From positions 40,278 through 104,277 of the forward strand of contig LAKY01000063.1 of the NCBI GenBank assembly GCA_000987045.1: DNA of 64,000 bases, written 5' to 3'. Under the pieces are notes generated by a model. It saw only the letters and a program-made list of their open reading frames with translations. It searched no databases and was not told the DNA's origin. This document shows positions 57,653-64,000 of this stretch, one piece after another; the first letter of the stretch is position 1; every line of letters starts with the position of its first letter. The position numbers were made by a program, and so were the translations under genes. This DNA is from Clostridiales bacterium PH28_bin88 (GTDB lineage: Bacteria; Bacillota; PH28-bin88).

Positions 57653-58828
57653 TTAGATCGTCACCAGATTCCCGTAAATCATGCCGGTAATCGTGGCCAT
57701 CACTATCACCAGAGAAACATATACAACCGTTTTCTTGGTACCCAAAACGCTCCGGATCACCAGCATGTTGGGAAGACTCAACGCCGGCCCCGCCAGCAGC
57801 AAGGCCAGTGCTGGGCCCTGGCCCATGCCCGAACCGATGAGTCCCTGTAAGATTGGCACTTCGGTTAAAGTGGCAAAGTACATAAAGGCGCCAACCACGG
57901 AAGCGAAGAAGTTGGCAAACAACGAATTGCCCCCCACCAGGGCGGCGACGTACTCGGAAGGTATTAACCCCGCGTTGCTGCCTGGGCGTCCCATCAACAG
58001 TCCCGCAGTTAACACTCCCGCAAACAGCAGGGGTAAAATTTGCTTGGCGAAGCCCCATGTCGCCTCTACCCAGGATGTAACTTCTTCTTTTTTAAACCAC
58101 TTGAGGAGCATCAGTCCCATCAGCAGGATAAAAAAACCCGCCAGGTACCATTTGATGCCGAAAACCGCGTTCCAAAAACCGACGGGATGGGAGGGTTTCC
58201 CCCAGGAGGCAAAAATCAGGATGAGCACCAGGGACAAGAAATAGAGACCGGTCTGGCCCAAGTTCCTTCCGCCATCTTCTGTAGCCACGGCGACATGTGC
58301 ATTCGTAAATCTGGAGGCCTCTTCGTTGCGGAAAAGAAGCGCCATGACCAGGCCGATAACCACTGAAAATAGAACTGCCCCGACCGCCCTCGCCAGTCCC
58401 AGATGCCACCCCAAGATCCTGGCGGTTAAGATTATGGCCAGTACGTTGATGGCAGGACCGGAGTACAAAAAGGCAATGGCCGGTCCTAATCCCGCTCCAC
58501 GCTTGTAAATGCCGGCAAACAGCGGCAGTACAGTACATGAACAAACCGCCAATATAGTCCCCGAAACCGACGCTACCGAATAGGCCATCCAGCTCTTGGC
58601 CTCATGGCCCATGTATTTTAATACAGCACCCTGGGAAACGAAGTTAGATATGGCCCCGGCAATGAAAAACGCGGGAACCAAACAGGTTAGAACGTGCAGC
58701 CTGGCATACTCCTGTAACATGGCAAAGGATTCGAGGATTGCGCCCGACACTTGTGGAGAATTAAACGGCACGTAGTAAGCCCCTAAAAATACACCCACAA
58801 TCAATAACAGCTTTTGATATTCCTTCAT
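57653..58828 (-). CDS. UPF0718/ArsP-like permease
   Basis: ILAVCSCTVLPLFAGIYKRGAGLGPAIAFLYSGPAINVLAIILTARILG; paired with a thioredoxin-fold gene. Confidence 0.88.
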   Translation of the reverse strand: MKEYQKLLLIVGVFLGAYYVPFNSPQVSGAILESFAMLQEYARLHVLTCLVPAFFIAGAISNFVSQGAVLKYMGHEAKSWMAYSVASVSGTILAVCSCTVLPLFAGIYKRGAGLGPAIAFLYSGPAINVLAIILTARILGWHLGLARAVGAVLFSVVIGLVMALLFRNEEASRFTNAHVAVATEDGGRNLGQTGLYFLSLVLILIFASWGKPSHPVGFWNAVFGIKWYLAGFFILLMGLMLLKWFKKEEVTSWVEATWGFAKQILPLLFAGVLTAGLLMGRPGSNAGLIPSEYVAALVGGNSLFANFFASVVGAFMYFATLTEVPILQGLIGSGMGQGPALALLLAGPALSLPNMLVIRSVLGTKKTVVYVSLVIVMATITGMIYGNLVTI

Positions 58829-58953
58829 TTGTCCTTCCCCACCTATATGCCGTTATTATTTATATTATAATATTGTAATGTATTCACCCTGATTATATCT
58901 CTTGCAACCTTTATAGTCAACCCATTTCACATTTTTGAATGGATTAATAAATC

Positions 58954-59214
58954 CTATCCCTCTTTCACCGCCATCCTGGTTCTGTTCCATAAGGTATCCA
59001 CCTCAATCTTCAGCCTACGGTAAGATTTCAAAGAAGCATCCACACATATACTGACGCCCTCTACTGCATAAACTATGTAAGCCTCTTCCTCAGGACTGCC
59101 CGCAACAGCTGTCAGGACTGGGGCCAAACCGCAACAGCTTCTCGGGGCGACCGTAACCTTGCCCCCATTTTCTTTGATATACGCGATAGCGCCTGATGAA
59201 AGCTGGATATCCAA
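58954..59214 (-). CDS. CC/Se-motif family protein
   Basis: MDIQLSSGAIAYIKENGGKVTVAPRSCCGLAPVLTAVAG...SYRRLKIEVDTLWNRTRMAV. Confidence 0.75.
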   Translation of the reverse strand: MDIQLSSGAIAYIKENGGKVTVAPRSCCGLAPVLTAVAGSPEEEAYIVYAVEGVSICVDASLKSYRRLKIEVDTLWNRTRMAVKEG

Positions 59215-59484
59215 CGACCTTCCCTCTCTACATTACTATTTCGGTATATGCTTAAGTTAATTGTAGGCTTACCAGAGCCTTGCTGTCAATTTCCTCTTGC
59301 AAATTAAGTGAAGTATAACTAAGAAAGGAGCAACCTGCAAGGAAACCTCGCCTAGGCTCTTGATAGAGGAATCTCACATTGAAATCTCACATTGACAAAA
59401 AAGATCCTAGAAAATTTGGAAACAAAAAAGCCCCGCCATTGGCTGAGCTTCCTTAAACTTAACACTTTAATATTTTCTGCGGCA

Positions 59485-59928
59485 TTAGCGCTGGCGACCG
59501 TACCCGCGAACGCCCCTGTCTATCCGGTGAACTTTCTTGCCGTGGCAGGAAGGACACTCCATATCGGCGCCGCACTGCCCGGTGCCAAAGGGCACCTCCC
59601 ACTCATACCCGCAATCGATGCACTTGAACTTCCGCTGGGCCATCTCAAAGTTTCCGCCTTGGATGCGAATGGCCTTACCCTCTACCAGGGCAGTGGCAAT
59701 CTTAGCACGAGCCGCAGCAAGCACCCGTTGAAAGGTAGGTCGTGACACCTGCATTTTCTCGGCGCAGGCCTCCTGTTCGAGGCCCTCCAGGTCTTTTAGG
59801 CGGACAGCCTCCATTTCTTCTACGCTGAGAGCCACTTCCTCCAGTTCCCGCAGGGGAACTCCTGCCGGTTTAAAGTAGGTCAACTCCGGCATCCACTCGA
59901 CGCGCCTGCATTTTGGTGGGCGTGGTAT
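59485..59928 (-). CDS. DUF134 DNA-binding protein with C-terminal zinc ribbon
   Basis: (ATA)[70 protein letters not shown]-terminal [13 protein letters not shown]...CPSCHG. Start at ATA inferred (see findings). Confidence 0.87.
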   Translation of the reverse strand: MPRPPKCRRVEWMPELTYFKPAGVPLRELEEVALSVEEMEAVRLKDLEGLEQEACAEKMQVSRPTFQRVLAAARAKIATALVEGKAIRIQGGNFEMAQRKFKCIDCGYEWEVPFGTGQCGADMECPSCHGKKVHRIDRGVRGYGRQR

Positions 59929-60075
59929 AGCTGGTCACTCCCTCAGTAAGTCTTTATGTCTAAAATATGCTCAACGTTAGCTTAAATCATGAACTACCCA
60001 ATGTCAACACGGTTATTAGACCTACTTTATTTCTCACCTAACCGGGTACTTGAGCAGTTAACCCGTTCACCCCAC

Positions 60076-60435
60076 CTAGTACCCCTCGCAGTGATGTTCG
60101 CCCTCACCATGATCGCACAGGCTTTCTCCCCCGCATAATGTCCCTGCGGCGTAAGCATCGAGAGCTTCCCGGACACTTCCGGTAACCCCAGTGATGGGAA
60201 CTATGTTTCTCGCCTCAAACAGTTCCTGCGCCCTGGCCCCCATTCCCCCTGCAATAATACAGGATATGCCCAGGTCACCAAGGTACACTGGCAAAAAACC
60301 GGGCTGGTGGCCTGGATTGGGGATGACATCCATATTCAATACCTTTCCATCCCCGATCTCAGCAATGGTATACTCCTGGCAATGCCCAAAGTGTTGGGCC
60401 ACGTACTGCCCTTCAGTTGCTACAGCGACCTTCAT
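60076..60435 (-). CDS. Dinitrogenase iron-molybdenum cofactor (NifX/ORP-like) family protein with His/Cys tail
   Basis: MKVAVATEGQYVAQHFGHCQEYTIAEI...CIIAGGMGARAQELFEARNIVPITG; tail CGGESLCDHGEGEHHCEGY. Confidence 0.87.
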   Translation of the reverse strand: MKVAVATEGQYVAQHFGHCQEYTIAEIGDGKVLNMDVIPNPGHQPGFLPVYLGDLGISCIIAGGMGARAQELFEARNIVPITGVTGSVREALDAYAAGTLCGGESLCDHGEGEHHCEGY

Positions 60436-60465
60436 ATTTTCATTTCCTCCCAACCTGCTGAAAAT

Positions 60466-60846
60466 CTAAATCGATGCACCTTTGCCCTGTCCATGGTGCT
60501 GGCCGACACTAGGCTCTTGGGCGGGAGTCAACTCCCCCCGCCGGTACCTTTCCAAACTTTCCCGCACCGTTCCCCCGGCTCCGAGATAGACCTTTACCCC
60601 GGCTGCCTGCAGGGTGGCCATCGCCTTGGGACCCACGTTCCCCGTCAGTACAGCTTTAATCCCTAGATTGACCAACATCTGAGACGTCTTTATCCCGGCG
60701 CCTTCTCCGGATGCATTGCTGGAGTTAGGAATTACCTCCCACTGGTCGGTGTCTTGCTCTACCGCAATAAAGTAACCGCACCGTCCGAAACGGGAGTCTA
60801 CCGGCCCGTCCAGATCCTGTCCCGCGGCAGAAACAGCTACCTTCAT
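60466..60846 (-). CDS. Dinitrogenase iron-molybdenum cofactor (NifX/ORP-like) family protein
   Basis: MKVAVSAAGQDLDGPVDSRFGRCGYFIAVEQDT...AVLTGNVGPKAMATLQAAGVKVYLG. Confidence 0.88.
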   Translation of the reverse strand: MKVAVSAAGQDLDGPVDSRFGRCGYFIAVEQDTDQWEVIPNSSNASGEGAGIKTSQMLVNLGIKAVLTGNVGPKAMATLQAAGVKVYLGAGGTVRESLERYRRGELTPAQEPSVGQHHGQGKGASI

Positions 60847-60923
60847 TTGTCCACCCCCTTTCGCGGCGTTTTTACGGCTGGGCAATACAAGTGGCTTGCT
60901 CTATTGGTAGTCTAGACCTCCGA

Positions 60924-61787
60924 TCAATTGATGGTTAAGGACTGTTGTACCCGCGCCCATAGCGTCTCGATAGCTTTTGCTCCTGCTCCCCGAGTATGTT
61001 CTACCGGCGGGACACCCTGAACGATGGCCTGGGTTACGGCTTCGTCAAAGGGTATTTTGCCGGCTACTTCAATACCCGCATCAAGGCAGTACTGTTCGAT
61101 TTCCCGGCTTTTTTCCTCGTCCAAATCATATTTATTGATACAGACCATCGCCCGGACGTTGAAGTGTGAAGTCAACTGGAGCACTCTTTGCAGGTCGTGC
61201 TTGCCGGCTACCGTGGGCTCCGTGATGATCAATGACAGGTCTACCCCCGACAGTGATGAAATGACCGGACACCCAATCCCCGGCGGACCGTCTATGATGA
61301 TGAACTGGTACCCCTTTTTTTCGGCCATGGCCTTGGCCGCCTGGCGTACTTCCGCCACCAGTTTGCCGGAGTTTTCCCCGGCAATCCCCAACCTGGCATG
61401 AACCAGCAGGCCGTACCGGGTATCCGAGATAAACCAGTGACCGGAAAGGTGATCCTCCATGGTAATGGCCCCCGCGGGACAGAGGCGGAAGCACACCCCG
61501 CAACCTTCGCAAAAAATGGGGTTGACCCGGAACTCCTGGATAGCGCCAAACCGGCATGCTTCCGTGCACCGCCCGCACTGGACACACTTTTCCTGGTGGA
61601 TGAACGCCTTTCTGGAGGCATAAAACTCTTTTTTTTCCCGTATTTCGGGGTGGAGCAGGAGATGGAGGTCGGCGGCGTCTACGTCGCAGTCAGTCAGTAC
61701 CTTGTTTTCCGCCAGTGCGGCAAAGGAACCGACAATGGAGGTCTTTCCGGTCCCACCTTTACCGCTGATGATCAGGAGTTCTTTCAC
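60924..61787 (-). CDS. MinD-superfamily ATPase with inserted ferredoxin domain
   Basis: VKELLIISGKGGTGKTSIVGSFAALAENKVLTDCDVDAADLHLLL; CVQCGRCTEACRFGAI, CEGCGVCFRLCPAGAI; GTG start. Confidence 0.91.
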   Translation of the reverse strand: MKELLIISGKGGTGKTSIVGSFAALAENKVLTDCDVDAADLHLLLHPEIREKKEFYASRKAFIHQEKCVQCGRCTEACRFGAIQEFRVNPIFCEGCGVCFRLCPAGAITMEDHLSGHWFISDTRYGLLVHARLGIAGENSGKLVAEVRQAAKAMAEKKGYQFIIIDGPPGIGCPVISSLSGVDLSLIITEPTVAGKHDLQRVLQLTSHFNVRAMVCINKYDLDEEKSREIEQYCLDAGIEVAGKIPFDEAVTQAIVQGVPPVEHTRGAGAKAIETLWARVQQSLTIN

Positions 61788-62629
61788 CCGCCTGACCTCC
61801 TCTCGATCTCCTTCCACAAATCCCTAAACTGTTGCTTCCACTCAGGGAATTCCTCAGCCAGCAGGCCACCCCTGGCATAACAGGCCGCAATCCGCCGGTC
61901 GAAAGGGATTTTCAGTAATACCGGGATCCCTTCCTGCTGGCAGTACCTCTCCGTGGCTGCATCATCCAGCCCCGATCGGTTGATGATCACGCCCATGGGC
62001 ACTCCCAACTCCCTCACCATCCCCGCGGCAAGGGTTAAGTCGTGCAGGCCAAAGGGAGTCGGCTCGGTAACCAGCAGGCAAAAATCCGCCCCGTTCGCAG
62101 ATGCTACTACCGGGCACGAGGCGCCGGGCGGGGCATCGATAATCACCGCAGGTTTGACTTGGCTTTTTCCCCTGACCGCCTTAATCACCGGCGGGGCGAG
62201 GGCAGCGCCGACGTTAAGCCTACCATGGGTGAAATCAATTTCACCCGCCTGGCCGGCTTCAACTACCCCTACCTCCCTGAGCTGTTCAGAGATAGCCCCA
62301 GTAGGGCAAAAAAGCGTACAACCGCCGCACCCGTGGCATAGCTCCGGAAAGGTGAGTATGTAGTTATTAATGACGGCAATGGCGTTAAAGGCGCAAACCT
62401 CGGCACACTTGCCGCAATAGTCGCATTTGGCCTTATCGACCAGTGGAACAGGCACATTAACCGCGTCCCTGGTAGTCAGTGCCGGTTGGAGAAACAGGTG
62501 GCTGTTGGGTTCCTCCACGTCGCAGTCCAAAACCTGGACCGGCATCTCCTCCTTTAATGACCAGGCCAAGTTCACAGCGATAGTGGTCTTGCCTGTGCCG
62601 CCTTTTCCGCTGGCCACTGTTACAATCAT
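61784..62629 (-). CDS. MinD-superfamily ATPase with inserted ferredoxin domain
   Basis: MIVTVASGKGGTGKTTIAVNLAWSL; CDYCGKCAEVCAFNAI, CHGCGGCTLFCPTGAI. Confidence 0.92.
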   Translation of the reverse strand: MIVTVASGKGGTGKTTIAVNLAWSLKEEMPVQVLDCDVEEPNSHLFLQPALTTRDAVNVPVPLVDKAKCDYCGKCAEVCAFNAIAVINNYILTFPELCHGCGGCTLFCPTGAISEQLREVGVVEAGQAGEIDFTHGRLNVGAALAPPVIKAVRGKSQVKPAVIIDAPPGASCPVVASANGADFCLLVTEPTPFGLHDLTLAAGMVRELGVPMGVIINRSGLDDAATERYCQQEGIPVLLKIPFDRRIAACYARGGLLAEEFPEWKQQFRDLWKEIERRSGG

Positions 62630-62724
62630 CAGTTATGTCACCCCAAACCGCTAATCTGGTCGCGCCGGTGGCGGTGAAAACGGGTGGGGCCGCCCGCTTT
62701 CACCTCTTCACCTTGCTGCCCGCA

Positions 62725-63108
62725 CTACAATTCTTCATCTTCGCTTTTTTCAGTTCCCTCTTTGGCTCCACGGAGCCTTTTCAGGCGCGCCTTGACAGCT
62801 TCCAGTTGCTGTTCAAGAAACCCGGCCTGTTGTTCCAGTAGAGCGGTTTCCTCTCCGGCGGTCACTCCGGGTACCTGGGGATAAAACCCTTGGGGAGAAG
62901 ACCCGTAAGGATTAAACCCGTACCCGAAACGGGCCCAACCCGGCATACCGGTTGCCCAGTACATGCGCCGCCACCCGCGGCCGTAACCGAACCCCGGCCC
63001 GGCAGGCCGGTTCATGAACCCCGGTGTGGCAAATCCGGCGCAACGACCGGCCGCCCGTCCAGTCATCGGCCCGAAACCCATGGGACCGGTCCCATCACCT
63101 CGCGGCAT
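62725..63108 (-). CDS. DUF5320 domain-containing protein
   Basis: MPRGDGTGPMGFGPMTGRAAGRCAGFATPGFMNRPAGPGFGYGRG... with C-terminal coiled coil. Confidence 0.83.
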   Translation of the reverse strand: MPRGDGTGPMGFGPMTGRAAGRCAGFATPGFMNRPAGPGFGYGRGWRRMYWATGMPGWARFGYGFNPYGSSPQGFYPQVPGVTAGEETALLEQQAGFLEQQLEAVKARLKRLRGAKEGTEKSEDEEL

Positions 63109-63379
63109 ACCCACCCCTCCTTTCACTGTGGTTTTACAGGCCCCCGCAAAAGCTGCTCATGTGCCCATTTATGGTCATATGCTCATTATTAATATAACCG
63201 TTTTACGGGCATATGTCAATAACCGGAGCCCCTTTTCTGAAAAAATACTACCACGCACTAGAACTTCCACAGGGATCAACAAAAAAGAAAAGGCAGGGAC
63301 ACCTGCCTGATCCAACCTTCTGGTCACTCTTTCGTTAGCACGCATTTTATCGCTAGAAATCAGCTGCAAACGCCCCTCC

Positions 63380-64000
63380 CTATGTGGGTATGGATTGACC
63401 ACGTGGGACACTGACTGACCATGCCAGGTTGCCTTCTACAAAAACCCTCTCCTGGCAGAAACGTCCCTCCCGGGACATTTCCCCAACCAACCGGGAGATT
63501 TCCTGTCTTACACCGGAGGTCACCTCCAGGAAGGGGGCAAAAGCTTCTTCCAACTCGTCCACCGCCTCGATGGGGTCCTGCTCCCGCCTGGACCGGCGGC
63601 ACGCCAATTCCAGGGATGGATAATACCCCCAGGCATGCAGCAGGTGAAAAACATACAGGGCATCGGCGGCAAAGGGGGGCATTTCCTCCTGGAATAGGCG
63701 GCGCCAGAGTTCCTGCTGGGCCGGGTCCTCCCTCCGGGTAAAACCACTGAAAAAACAGCTGTGTCGTGAGGCTGCCAACATTTTTTGCAGAGTCGGAACA
63801 TCATGGATCCCGGGGGACATGGCGGCCAGAACCAGGTCAAAACGCCCTCTCCACCCCAACCGGTCCAAATCCACTTCTTCCCACGGCTGGCAGACGGTTT
63901 CGATGTTGGTGATCCCCTCCGCCGCCGCTTTTTGTTTCAAGATGGCCAGCATTCCTTCCGATGGGTCCAGGGCTACCACCTTTCGTACCCGCCGGGCCAG
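63380..64000 (-). CDS. Class I SAM-dependent methyltransferase (5' end outside window)
   Basis: LARRVRKVVALDPSEGMLAILKQKAAAEGITNIETVCQPWEEVD; frame open to window edge. Confidence 0.8.
   Translation of the reverse strand: MARRVRKVVALDPSEGMLAILKQKAAAEGITNIETVCQPWEEVDLDRLGWRGRFDLVLAAMSPGIHDVPTLQKMLAASRHSCFFSGFTRREDPAQQELWRRLFQEEMPPFAADALYVFHLLHAWGYYPSLELACRRSRREQDPIEAVDELEEAFAPFLEVTSGVRQEISRLVGEMSREGRFCQERVFVEGNLAWSVSVPRGQSIPT

Noticed and set aside
1-64000. tRNA, rRNA, CRISPR arrays, transposases, prophage genes
   Set aside because: None recognised by eye on either strand; a tRNAscan/CRISPR finder run would be needed to exclude small ones.

Overview
64-kb segment of a GC-rich, apparently Firmicute/clostridial chromosome, judged from S-layer-homology (SLH) proteins, Rnf, TatA and gene style; no taxonomic search was run. 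Left to right: (i) alpha-glucan/glycogen genes (DUF4912, GH57 branching enzyme, GDP-mannose-type nucleotidyltransferase/phosphomannomutase fusion, GT4, malQ, DUF3536, stand-alone CBM25-like protein), interrupted by a decayed island at 2.6-6.2 kb; (ii) an anaerobic-respiration region with a PhnD-like lipoprotein/histidine kinase/LuxR-type regulator, two parallel cassettes [TatA - TorD chaperone - Tat molybdopterin oxidoreductase - 4Fe-4S subunit - exported CXnCH protein with SLH domains], a LysR regulator and a HybA/HybB-like pair; (iii) a full rnfCDGEAB-apbE operon with a heme-sensor two-component system upstream; (iv) an accessory region with ACR3, ArsR regulators, CC/Se-motif proteins, small zinc ribbons, an Mrp ATPase and a UPF0718 permease; (v) a DUF134/NifX-like/MinD-ferredoxin cluster. 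Main points to check: a family of exported proteins sharing a CX4CH (heme-like) module on different cell-wall modules; duplication of the five-gene respiratory cassette; a three-copy hairpin-terminator leader RNA candidate; a repeat unit split by an arsR/MFS segment; two genes whose conserved N-termini start at AUA codons; a double-FMN-domain RnfG; and broken genes with precise junctions or frameshifts. No tRNA, rRNA, CRISPR array or transposase was recognised.
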